From assembly GCA_017615275.1 (NCBI GenBank), contig JAGAAO010000046.1:16836-80835 (forward strand): DNA of 64,000 nucleotides, written 5' to 3'. This document shows positions 34,814 to 41,919 of this stretch, piece by piece. Within the stretch, counting starts at the first letter, position 1, and each line of letters starts with the position of its first letter. The notes under the pieces were generated by a model. That model was given only the letters and a program-made list of their open reading frames with translations. It searched no databases and was not told the DNA's origin. Origin of the DNA: Butyrivibrio sp. (GTDB taxonomy: Bacteria > Bacillota > Clostridia > Lachnospirales > Lachnospiraceae). The translations under genes and the position numbers were made by a program.

Positions 34814-34844
34814 TCCTGCCGGATGAGAGCCTCTTCCGGCAGGA
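34814..34844 (+). other. intercistronic hairpin before serine acetyltransferase
   Basis: TCCTGCCGGA and TCCGGCAGGA form a perfect 10-bp stem with an 11-base loop and no T-tract. It contains the apparent ATG at 34823, which argues for the GTG start at 34877. Possible mRNA stabiliser or partial terminator for the shell-cargo pair. Confidence 0.6.
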
Positions 34845-34876
34845 GAAATGCAAATATTGGGGAGGCTGGGAAATTC

Positions 34877-35836
34877 GTGAGCGGAATAATCAATGAAGAT
34901 GAGATCAATAAGATCGTTCTAAATGTTTTTAAAGACTTTGAAGGTGGCAAGACTATAGATGCCATTGATATCTACAATAAACCTGACAAGGCGGAAGTCA
35001 GGGAACTTGTCGATGATTTTTTTAGAATAATTTTCCCGGGATATTTCAGGGATCGTTCATACAAGATTTTTAATCCAAAGAACAGTTTTGCCGTTACTTT
35101 GGAGGACATTTTTTATCATCTCAACAAGCAGGTAACTCTTGCTCTTGATTTCTGTAATAAGAGGGGAACTCTTACCGAAAAACAGCGCCGGGAAGAGAGC
35201 TACAGAGTATGCAAGATTTTTTTCGAGCGCATTCCTGCTGTCAGAGAATATGTAGAATCAGATTTGATCGCTGCTTATGACGGGGATCCCGCAGCCGGTT
35301 GTATGGAAGAGATAATTCTTGCTTATCCGGGACTTATGGCGATTACCGTTTACAGAATAGCGCATGAGCTTTACAAGTTGCAGATTCCTGTGCTTCCGAG
35401 ACTTATGACCGAGTATGCTCATTCTGAGACGGGGATAGATATTCACCCCGGAGCACAGATAGGAAAATACTTTTTTATCGATCACGGAACGGGCATTGTC
35501 ATCGGGGAGACCGCTGTTATCGGTGAGCACGTGAAAATATATCAGGGTGTCACAATAGGAGCGTTATCTACAAAAGGCGGACAGAAACTATCCGGAGTTA
35601 AGAGACATCCCACAATCTGTGATAATGTTACTATCTACGCCGGAGCGTCAATTTTGGGCGGAGATACAATAATAGGCGAAAATACTGTTATCGGCGGTAA
35701 TACATTCATAACAAGATCGATAGGTGCAGACACAAGAGTAAGCATGAAGAATCTTGAAATGGAATATCGCACAAATAACAATGAAAGAAAAATAGAAGAG
35801 TTGAAACAGGGTGATCAGTGGTATTACGTGATCTGA
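34877..35836 (+). CDS. cysE: serine O-acetyltransferase (EpsC-type)
   Basis: Makes O-acetylserine from serine and acetyl-CoA, the substrate of CysK. 319 residues from the GTG at 34877, which follows GGGGAGG; the upstream ATG at 34823 lies in a hairpin and is rejected. The N-terminal half is helical (long EpsC form), and the C-terminal half is a left-handed beta helix of hexapeptide repeats with the active-site regions AHSETGIDIHPGA and IDHGTGIVIGETAVIG. It sits between the desulfurase and carrier genes, completing the cysteine branch of the island. Confidence 0.92.
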   Translation: MSGIINEDEINKIVLNVFKDFEGGKTIDAIDIYNKPDKAEVRELVDDFFRIIFPGYFRDRSYKIFNPKNSFAVTLEDIFYHLNKQVTLALDFCNKRGTLTEKQRREESYRVCKIFFERIPAVREYVESDLIAAYDGDPAAGCMEEIILAYPGLMAITVYRIAHELYKLQIPVLPRLMTEYAHSETGIDIHPGAQIGKYFFIDHGTGIVIGETAVIGEHVKIYQGVTIGALSTKGGQKLSGVKRHPTICDNVTIYAGASILGGDTIIGENTVIGGNTFITRSIGADTRVSMKNLEMEYRTNNNERKIEELKQGDQWYYVI

Positions 35837-35868
35837 TCACACAAAAGTAAAATTATAAGGAGACCAAT

Positions 35869-36075
35869 ATGAAGATTACAGTTGCAGGAGAAAAAAAAGA
35901 ATTTGCTGACGGAATTACAGTTTCTGAGCTCATTGAACTTGAGCAGGTAGAGACACCGCAGTATGTCACAGTTTCCGTAAATGAGGAATTTATAAATGCC
36001 GAGGATTTTGAAACACATAAACTCAGTGAGGGCGATGAGGTTGAATTCCTGTACTTTATGGGAGGAGGAAGATAA
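35869..36075 (+). CDS. ThiS/HcyS-like sulfur carrier protein with GGGR tail
   Basis: A 68-residue ubiquitin-fold sulfur carrier. The C-terminus is FLYFMGGGR: Gly65-67 followed by one Arg, where true ThiS ends in Gly-Gly. Extra C-terminal residues are the hallmark of carriers activated by a JAMM protease, as in HcyS of Wolinella succinogenes. RBS AAGGAGA. The stop codon overlaps the E1 gene start by one base (TAATG), a tight coupling. Expected to carry sulfur as a C-terminal thiocarboxylate for homocysteine or cysteine synthesis rather than thiamine, since no thiamine genes are here. Confidence 0.9.
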   Translation: MKITVAGEKKEFADGITVSELIELEQVETPQYVTVSVNEEFINAEDFETHKLSEGDEVEFLYFMGGGR

Positions 36076-36884
36076 TGGCATTTACCAATGAACAGCTTGA
36101 AAGATATTCAAGGCATATTATTTTAAAAGAGATTGGTGTAAAGGGGCAAAAGAAGCTTCTGAATGCGAAGGTGCTCATTATCGGAGCAGGCGGACTCGGA
36201 GCCCCGGCAGCTCTTTATCTTGCTGCAGCCGGAGTTGGAACAATCGGCATTGTCGACGCAGACGTAGTCGATCTTTCCAATCTTCAGAGACAGGTTATCC
36301 ATACAACAAATGATATAGGGAAAAAGAAGGTCGAATCAGCAGCCGAGACCATGCGCCAAATTAATCCCGATGTCACTGTAAACACATATTATCAATTTGT
36401 AAGCAGCGATAATATTCTTGATCTGATAAAAGATTATGATTTTGTTATTGACGGAACAGACAATTTCGCAGCTAAGTTCCTTATCAATGATGCCTGCGTA
36501 ATGGCAAAGAAACCACTTTCACATGCGGGAATCATCAGATTCAAGGGACAGCTTACGACGATCATTCCGGGAGAAGGTCCTTGCTACAGATGTATATTCA
36601 AGGATCCGCCGCCAAAGGATGCGGTACCTACCTGCAAGCAGGCAGGAGTTATAGGTGCTATGGGAGGTGTTATCGGCTCACTTCAGGCTATGGAAGCAGT
36701 TAAGTACATTACGGGAGTAGGAGATCTTCTTGTGGGATATCTTCTTACTTATGATGCGCTTAAAATGGAATTCCATAAGATCAAGCTTCCGCCCAGAGGA
36801 AAGGGCTGTGCGGTATGTTCGGATGAACCTACTATCACAGAGCTTATAGATTACGAGCAGCCTGCATGTGATTTAAAGCATTGA
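36075..36884 (+). CDS. E1-like sulfur-carrier adenylyltransferase (HcyF/MoeB/ThiF)
   Basis: A 269-residue enzyme that adenylates the carrier's C-terminal glycine so that sulfur can be added. Nucleotide-binding loop GAGGLGAP (37-44), acidic DADVVDLSNLQRQ, zinc cysteines C170/C173 and C245/C248, and candidate catalytic C187 (VPTCKQAG). It is a stand-alone paralogue of the E1 part of the fusion at 30643, about half identical by eye in the core motifs, and lacks the rhodanese. It is coupled to the carrier gene and lies 16 bp before the JAMM gene. Confidence 0.92.
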   Translation: MAFTNEQLERYSRHIILKEIGVKGQKKLLNAKVLIIGAGGLGAPAALYLAAAGVGTIGIVDADVVDLSNLQRQVIHTTNDIGKKKVESAAETMRQINPDVTVNTYYQFVSSDNILDLIKDYDFVIDGTDNFAAKFLINDACVMAKKPLSHAGIIRFKGQLTTIIPGEGPCYRCIFKDPPPKDAVPTCKQAGVIGAMGGVIGSLQAMEAVKYITGVGDLLVGYLLTYDALKMEFHKIKLPPRGKGCAVCSDEPTITELIDYEQPACDLKH

Positions 36885-36900
36885 TAACGGAGAATGTATT

Positions 36901-37338
36901 ATGAAGATAACAATTACAAGATCTGATCTTGACAGGATTGTTGAGCATGCTCTTTTGGAAAGACCGGATGAGGCATGCGGACTTATAGCCGGAACAGACA
37001 ATGAGGACGGAATCAGAGAGATAAAGAAAGTGTATCTTTTGACTAATATAGATCACACTAATGAGCATTTTTCCATAGATCCGAAAGAACAGCTTAAGGC
37101 TATTAAGGATATGCGTGCAAACGGGCTTAAGCCAATCGGAAACTGGCATTCTCATCCTGAGACACCTTCACGTCCTTCAGAAGAGGATAAAAGACTTGCA
37201 AATGACAGTAAAGCAAGTTATCTTATCCTTTCTCTCATGGAGGAAGGAAATCCTGTCTTAAATGCTTTTCATGTGGAAAGCGTTAACGGTGAGAAGGAAG
37301 TCCGAAAGGAAGAACTCATCATTAAGGAGGATAAATAA
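36901..37338 (+). CDS. JAMM/MPN+ metalloprotease (Mec/HcyD-like), second copy
   Basis: A 145-residue zinc protease with full JAMM motif: E24 (PDEACG), H83-x-H85 (NWHSHPET), S93 and D96. Probably trims the Arg (and perhaps a Gly) from the GGGR tail of the carrier encoded two genes upstream, the step performed by HcyD in Wolinella, or releases cysteine like Mec. It is a diverged paralogue of the copy at 30206, so each carrier has its own protease. The stop is followed directly by the TusA-like start. Confidence 0.9.
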   Translation: MKITITRSDLDRIVEHALLERPDEACGLIAGTDNEDGIREIKKVYLLTNIDHTNEHFSIDPKEQLKAIKDMRANGLKPIGNWHSHPETPSRPSEEDKRLANDSKASYLILSLMEEGNPVLNAFHVESVNGEKEVRKEELIIKEDK

Positions 37339-37590
37339 ATGGCAGATATAGAATTTAATGTTGATGATACGGTTGATATTACAGATGTACAGTGCCCTGT
37401 TACTTTTGTTAAGACAAAGGTGGCACTTGAAGAGCTTGATGACGGCCAGATTCTTCAGGTTCATATAAATGACGGTGAGCCTATACAGAATGTACCAAGA
37501 AGTGTCAAAGAAGAAGGACACGAGGTGCTTAAGATACAGGATAATGGCGATGGTACCTTTGAACTGTTTATAAAGAAAGTCGGAGATTGA
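37339..37590 (+). CDS. TusA-family sulfurtransferase
   Basis: An 83-residue TusA-like protein, a small persulfide relay. The family cysteine is C19 in VQCPVTFVKTKVALEEL, matching the CPxxxxxxK pattern of TusA/SirA/YedF proteins. It follows the JAMM gene without a gap and has RBS AAGGAGG within it. It probably passes sulfur from the cysteine desulfurase or rhodanese to the E1-bound carrier. Last gene of the operon before a terminator. Confidence 0.85.
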   Translation: MADIEFNVDDTVDITDVQCPVTFVKTKVALEELDDGQILQVHINDGEPIQNVPRSVKEEGHEVLKIQDNGDGTFELFIKKVGD

Positions 37591-37609
37591 TATTTCGACT
37601 TAAGAAAAT

Positions 37610-37649
37610 AGCGACCTGCTCATGATCAGAGCAGATCGCTTAATTTTTT
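37610..37649. terminator. bidirectional terminator between TusA-like gene and regulator
   Basis: AGCGACCTGCTC with GAGCAGATCGCT (one mismatch) followed by seven T on the + strand. It overlaps the end of the minus-strand regulator gene at 37626. Confidence 0.8.
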
Positions 37650-38021
37650 TGCATAAAAGAAATTTCTCTCAAGTTCGTAGAATTCATTCCACATCGATAG
37701 TGTCTTGCATTTATCCGAACGGTCACATTTTGCGGCGTTGTCTTCAAGGCACACCACGGGAGCAAATGAACCTTCCATATGTTCTATTATTTCTCCGACA
37801 GAGTACTCGGAAGGTTCTCGAATAAGCTTATAACCGCCGTGTTTGCCGCTTGCGCTTGATATAAGCCCGCTTGATACAAGCTCTTTTGCGATTATCTCCA
37901 GGTATTTTTTGGAAATATCTTGTCTTTCGGCTATATCTTTCAGCGGGATGAGACCTGAATCTTTGTTGGAGGCAAGATCTATCATGAGCCTTAATGCATA
38001 TCGCCCTTTGGTCGTAAACAT
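37626..38021 (-). CDS. Rrf2/IscR-like transcriptional regulator
   Basis: A 131-residue Rrf2 protein with an N-terminal winged helix (GLIPLKDIAERQDISKKYLE) and three cysteines C91, C99 and C105, spaced C-x7-C-x5-C. IscR holds an Fe-S cluster through three cysteines, though with x5 spacing in E. coli; CymR, the Bacillus cysteine regulator of the same family, senses via CysK. Either type of signal is possible here. RBS AAGGAGGG. Divergent from the metY operon and convergent with the encapsulin operon, it is the natural repressor or activator of the shared ACCTATTGAC sites. Confidence 0.88.
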   Translation of the reverse strand: MFTTKGRYALRLMIDLASNKDSGLIPLKDIAERQDISKKYLEIIAKELVSSGLISSASGKHGGYKLIREPSEYSVGEIIEHMEGSFAPVVCLEDNAAKCDRSDKCKTLSMWNEFYELERNFFYAKKLSDLL

Positions 38022-38128
38022 GTAAGTCCCTCCTTATTCTTTTCTCTTTTATTAAAGATAACGTATTACCCGGCTTTTTTTGAATTAGGCTTAGGTTATC
38101 ACCGGGGATAAGTTTTAGTTATCGTAAA

Positions 38129-38162
38129 ACCTATTGACGAACTAGGTGAATATGTTTTATCA
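38129..38162 (+). promoter_or_regulatory. metY promoter region with shared sulfur operator
   Basis: ACCTATTGACGAACTAGGT (38129-38147) has inverted arms ACCTA and TAGGT nine bases apart and contains a TTGACG -35. A -10 such as TTATCA at 38157-38162 would be 17 bases away. It matches the cysK site at 27846-27864 at 16 of 19 bases. Confidence 0.65.
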
Positions 38163-38197
38163 TCTTTTCAAGATAAATGCAAGGGAGAAAAAAAGAT

Positions 38198-38281
38198 ATG
38201 AATAATTTTTCTACAGTTTCTTTTAACCGAATGCGATGTTGCCGAATGTGTTTTGACCGAATGTGCTGTTGTCGAATGTGA
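38198..38281 (+). CDS. Cys/Met-rich leader peptide upstream of metY
   Basis: A 27-codon ORF with RBS AAGGGAG ten bases upstream. Its second half is a pentapeptide repeat, RMRCC-RMCFD-RMCCC-RM, giving six cysteines and five methionines in 27 residues, and all five arginines use CGA, a codon uncommon in the surrounding genes. The DNA shows a 15-bp period (CGAATGTG). It ends 86 bases before the O-acetylhomoserine sulfhydrylase start and behind the sulfur operator. Poly-cysteine leader ORFs controlling cysteine genes are known from mycobacteria. No terminator hairpin follows, so translational or Rho-linked control is more likely than classic attenuation. Confidence 0.7.
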   Translation: MNNFSTVSFNRMRCCRMCFDRMCCCRM

Positions 38282-38367
38282 CAGGCATCGGAGTAATAAG
38301 AAAAAAGCAACTTATATATAAATAAATAGAAATCATAAATCTTAAATAGTATAGGAGAGAAATAATC

Positions 38368-39651
38368 ATGAGTAATTATAAATTTGAAACACTTCAGTTA
38401 CACGTTGGACAGGAACAGCCCGATCCCGCTACAGATGCAAGAGCGGTTCCGATTTACCAGACTACATCATATGTATTTAGAAATTCACAGCATGCAGCAG
38501 ACAGATTCGGACTTGCTGATGCAGGAAACATATACGGAAGACTTACAAATTCAACACAGGATGTGTTCGAGAAGAGAATCGCCGCACTTGAAGGCGGAAG
38601 CGCAGCACTTGCGGTTGCATCAGGAGCAGCAGCGATCACATATACAATACAGGCGCTTGCAGCAAACGGCGGACACATAGTAGCACAGAAGACAATCTAC
38701 GGCGGAAGCTACAATCTTCTTGCACACACACTTCCTCAGTATGGAATAACAACTACATTTGTAGATGCACATAATCTTGCTGAGATCGAGGGCGCGATCA
38801 AAGAGAACACAAGAGCTATCTATCTTGAGACTTTGGGAAATCCCAACAGTGATATCCCGGATATCGATGCTGTTGCTGAGATAGCTCACAAGCACGGACT
38901 TCCTCTTGTGATCGACAATACTTTCGGAACACCTTATCTCATCAGACCTATCGAGCACGGTGCAGATATCGTAGTTCATTCAGCTACAAAGTTTATCGGC
39001 GGACACGGAACAACACTTGGCGGAATCATCGTTGAGTCAGGTAAGTTCAACTGGAAAGAGAGCGGCAACTATCCTCAGATAGCAGCGCCCAATCCAAGTT
39101 ACCACGGTGTATCTTTCTATGATGCCGTTGGCCCCGCTGCTTTCGTTACATACATAAGAGCAATTCTTTTAAGAGATACAGGAGCTACTATTTCACCTTT
39201 CAACGCATTCCTGCTTCTTCAGGGTGTTGAGACACTTTCACTTCGTCTCGACAGACATGCAGAGAATACCAAGAAAGTAGTTGAGTTCCTTTCAAAGCAC
39301 CCTCAGGTTGAGAAGGTTAATCACCCTTCAATCGCAGATCATCCCGATCACGCTTTGTATGAGAAGTATTTCCCGAACGGTGGAGCTTCTATCTTTACAT
39401 TCGAGATCAAGGGCGGCAAAGAGGCAGCTTGGAAGTTCATCGACAATCTCGAGATCTTTTCACTTCTTGCTAACGTAGCAGATGTAAAGAGCCTTGTTAT
39501 CCATCCTGCAAGCACAACACACTCACAGCTTACAGATGAGGAACTTGAAGATCAGGGAATCACACAGAGCACTATCAGATTGTCAATCGGAACAGAGCAC
39601 GTTGACGATATCATTGCAGATCTTGAGAAAGGTTTTGCGGCAGCAAAATAA
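38368..39651 (+). CDS. metY: O-acetylhomoserine sulfhydrylase
   Basis: A 427-residue PLP enzyme of the canonical MetY type, making homocysteine from O-acetylhomoserine and sulfide or carrier-bound sulfur. PLP lysine K208 in HSATKFIGGHGTTLGG; NIYGRLTNSTQDVFEKR and VIHPASTTHSQL are MetY-specific. RBS AGGAGAG. It opens an operon with a cystine-type ABC transporter and is preceded by a Cys/Met leader peptide and operator. In Wolinella, MetY accepts sulfur from the HcyS carrier, which fits the carrier genes 0.8 kb upstream. Confidence 0.95.
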   Translation: MSNYKFETLQLHVGQEQPDPATDARAVPIYQTTSYVFRNSQHAADRFGLADAGNIYGRLTNSTQDVFEKRIAALEGGSAALAVASGAAAITYTIQALAANGGHIVAQKTIYGGSYNLLAHTLPQYGITTTFVDAHNLAEIEGAIKENTRAIYLETLGNPNSDIPDIDAVAEIAHKHGLPLVIDNTFGTPYLIRPIEHGADIVVHSATKFIGGHGTTLGGIIVESGKFNWKESGNYPQIAAPNPSYHGVSFYDAVGPAAFVTYIRAILLRDTGATISPFNAFLLLQGVETLSLRLDRHAENTKKVVEFLSKHPQVEKVNHPSIADHPDHALYEKYFPNGGASIFTFEIKGGKEAAWKFIDNLEIFSLLANVADVKSLVIHPASTTHSQLTDEELEDQGITQSTIRLSIGTEHVDDIIADLEKGFAAAK

Positions 39652-39674
39652 GAAGAAATAGGGAGTAAATTATT

Positions 39675-40601
39675 ATGAAAAAGAATCTTTTAAACAAATT
39701 GGGAACAATTATTACATCGGCAGCACTTCTCGGAGCATCACTTACAGGATGCGGAAGTGCCGGTGCTGAGAATACAGCAGCAAGTGAAGACGTAACCATA
39801 GCTGACGCAGAGGTTGCAAAGGCAGAGTCTGCGGAAGAAACTGCTACAGTTTACAGAACTCTCGACGAGATCAAGGAGAGCGGAACGATCAATATCGGTG
39901 TGTTCTCCGACAAGAGCCCCTTCGGATACGTTGATGAGAACGGCGAGTATGCAGGATATGATGTTTATTTTGCAGAGAAGATCGGGGAGGATCTCGGAGT
40001 AAAGATCAACTATGTTTCAACAGAAGCTGCCAACAGAATTGAGTATCTCCAGACAGGAAAGGTGGATATCATTCTTGCCAATTTCACCGTAACTGAAGAG
40101 AGAGCTCAGGAAGTTGATTTTGCACTTCCTTACATGAACGTTGCACTCGGTGTTGTTTCACCCGAAGACAAAGTAATCGAGAGCCTTGATAATGTCGGAG
40201 CAGACGACAAGATCATCGTTATTTCGGGAACAACAGCAGAGACTTATCTTGAGAAGAACTATCCAAACATCAAGCTTCAGAAGTACGATGCGTACGCAGA
40301 GGCAAAGACAGCGTTTGAGAACGGAAACGGTGTTGCTTGGGCAAATGATAATACAGAGGTAATCGCTTTCGCACTTGAGAACGAGGGCTACAAAGTAGGA
40401 ATTCCTTCACTCGGAAGTGCAGACACGATCGCACCTGCTGTAACAAAGGGCAACGAAACACTTCTTACATGGCTCAATGAAGAGATTGAGACAATCGGAA
40501 AAGATAACTTCTTCCACAAGGACTATGAAGAGACACTTCTTGAGACATACGGAAAAGATTATGAAGACACACTCGTAGTTGAGAGTGGTAAGGTTCAGTG
40601 A
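39675..40601 (+). CDS. cystine/amino-acid ABC transporter substrate-binding lipoprotein
   Basis: A 308-residue extracellular binding protein. Lipobox LTGC with C26, then an Ala/Glu-rich linker and a family 3 binding-protein fold (SGTINIGVFSDKSPFGYVDE, YVSTEAANRIEYLQTGKVDI, ANFTVTEERAQEVDF). It lies 23 bp after metY, and together with two permeases and an ATPase makes a full importer. Cystine or another sulfur amino acid is the expected ligand from context. Confidence 0.9.
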   Translation: MKKNLLNKLGTIITSAALLGASLTGCGSAGAENTAASEDVTIADAEVAKAESAEETATVYRTLDEIKESGTINIGVFSDKSPFGYVDENGEYAGYDVYFAEKIGEDLGVKINYVSTEAANRIEYLQTGKVDIILANFTVTEERAQEVDFALPYMNVALGVVSPEDKVIESLDNVGADDKIIVISGTTAETYLEKNYPNIKLQKYDAYAEAKTAFENGNGVAWANDNTEVIAFALENEGYKVGIPSLGSADTIAPAVTKGNETLLTWLNEEIETIGKDNFFHKDYEETLLETYGKDYEDTLVVESGKVQ

Positions 40602-40602
40602 T

Positions 40603-41262
40603 ATGGATATAAATGTGCTAATAACGTATATACCTCTGTATAATGAAGCACTTCTCCTTACATTTAAGATTGGTATGCTTGGCATCCTGACAGCCTTCGC
40701 CATAGGGCTGTCAGGGGCAGCAGCCGTTTATTTCAAAGTTCCTGTAGTTAAAAAAATATTGGAAATATACATTGAGCTGTTCAGGAATACACCATTACTT
40801 GTGCAGCTTTTTTTCATTTATTTTGCACTTCCGAAACTTGGAATAAGAATTGACGCAGAGACCTGCGGAGTGCTGGGACTTGGACTTATAGGCGGAGCGT
40901 ACATGATTGAGACGCTTAGGAGCGGTTTTGAATCTATCGACAAAGTGCAGAGTGAAAGCGCTCTTTCACTTGGAATGACAAGGAGGCAGATGTTTGGAAG
41001 TATCATACTTCCGCAGGCTTTTTCCGTAAGTATGCCCGGAATCATGGCGAACGTCATCTTCCTGTTAAAAGAAACTTCGGTGTTCTCTACGATAAGTCTT
41101 ATGGATCTGATGTTTACAGCCAAAGATCTGATAGGTATGTATGCAAAGACTATAGAGTGCCTTTTCCTTTTGGTTGTCTATTACCTCATCATGCTCCTTC
41201 CTATATCTGTTCTTGGATCATTCATAGAAAGGAGAGTACGCTATGCACAATTTGGGGATTGA
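40603..41262 (+). CDS. amino-acid ABC transporter permease (first subunit)
   Basis: A 219-residue HisM/GlnP-type permease with about five helices and the EAA loop GMTRRQMFGSIILPQAFSVSMP near the middle. A TTG at 40579 would overlap the binding-protein gene; the ATG at 40603 has GGTAAGG upstream and is chosen. Overlaps the second permease by 20 bases. Confidence 0.9.
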   Translation: MDINVLITYIPLYNEALLLTFKIGMLGILTAFAIGLSGAAAVYFKVPVVKKILEIYIELFRNTPLLVQLFFIYFALPKLGIRIDAETCGVLGLGLIGGAYMIETLRSGFESIDKVQSESALSLGMTRRQMFGSIILPQAFSVSMPGIMANVIFLLKETSVFSTISLMDLMFTAKDLIGMYAKTIECLFLLVVYYLIMLLPISVLGSFIERRVRYAQFGD

Positions 41263-41917
41263 TGTTCTTTTCAAAGGAACCAATATGATAAGACTTCTCA
41301 AAGGGTTATGGGTATCTGTAGAGATAAGTCTCATCGCGGTTTTGATAAGCATCGTGCTTGGACTTGTGATGGGCATACTCATGACATCCAAGAGTAAAGT
41401 AATAAGATTTATCTTAAGAGTGTATCTTGAGGTAGTCAGGATCATGCCTCAGATGGTCCTGTTGTTTATAGTCTATTTCGGTACAACAAGAGTTTTCGGT
41501 CTTAATATTTCTGCGGAAGCTTCGGCGATAATTGTATTTGTTTTCTGGGGAACTGCTGAAATGGGCGATCTTGTGAGGGGATCAATAAAAAGCATACCGA
41601 AGATACAGTATGATTCGGCGTATGCGCTTGGAATGGACAAAATTCAGGTGTACACGGCGATCATACTTCCGCAGACAATAAGGCGACTGATACCGCTTTC
41701 CATCAATCTTGTCACCAGAATGATAAAGACGACATCGCTTGTGATGATGATAGGAATAGTTGAAGTGTTAAAGGTTGCCCAGCAGATAATAGAAGCCAAC
41801 AGAAAAGCTTCGCCCAACGCGGCATTCGGAGTGTTCGCGGTGGTATTTCTTTTGTATTTTGTAGTATGCCGGACAATTAGCGGATTTGCGGTAAAGCTTG
41901 AGAAAAGGTGGACATAG
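41243..41917 (+). CDS. amino-acid ABC transporter permease (second subunit)
   Basis: A 224-residue permease with the coupling loop YALGMDKIQVYTAIILPQT. It pairs with the upstream permease to form the membrane channel, an arrangement less common than homodimers in this family. AAGGAGAG is its RBS, inside the previous gene. Ends overlapping the ATPase start region. Confidence 0.9.
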   Translation: MHNLGIDVLFKGTNMIRLLKGLWVSVEISLIAVLISIVLGLVMGILMTSKSKVIRFILRVYLEVVRIMPQMVLLFIVYFGTTRVFGLNISAEASAIIVFVFWGTAEMGDLVRGSIKSIPKIQYDSAYALGMDKIQVYTAIILPQTIRRLIPLSINLVTRMIKTTSLVMMIGIVEVLKVAQQIIEANRKASPNAAFGVFAVVFLLYFVVCRTISGFAVKLEKRWT

Positions 41918-41919
41918 AT

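Larger units (their letters stand above)
38022..38367. other. divergent regulatory region and metY leader
   Basis: 346 bases hold the regulator's promoter, the operator at 38129-38147, the Cys/Met leader peptide (38198-38281) and an AT-rich, hairpin-poor stretch before metY. No other gene is supported. Confidence 0.8.

Noticed and set aside
34823-34876. ATG start of the serine acetyltransferase at 34823
   Set aside because: The ATG is in the stem of a perfect hairpin; GTG at 34877 has GGGGAGG at proper distance.
30206-37338. Thiamine or molybdopterin biosynthesis cluster
   Set aside because: ThiS/MoaD- and ThiF/MoeB-like genes are present, but no thiG, thiH, thiC, moaA or moaE. JAMM proteases and Cys/Met enzymes point to amino-acid sulfur transfer.
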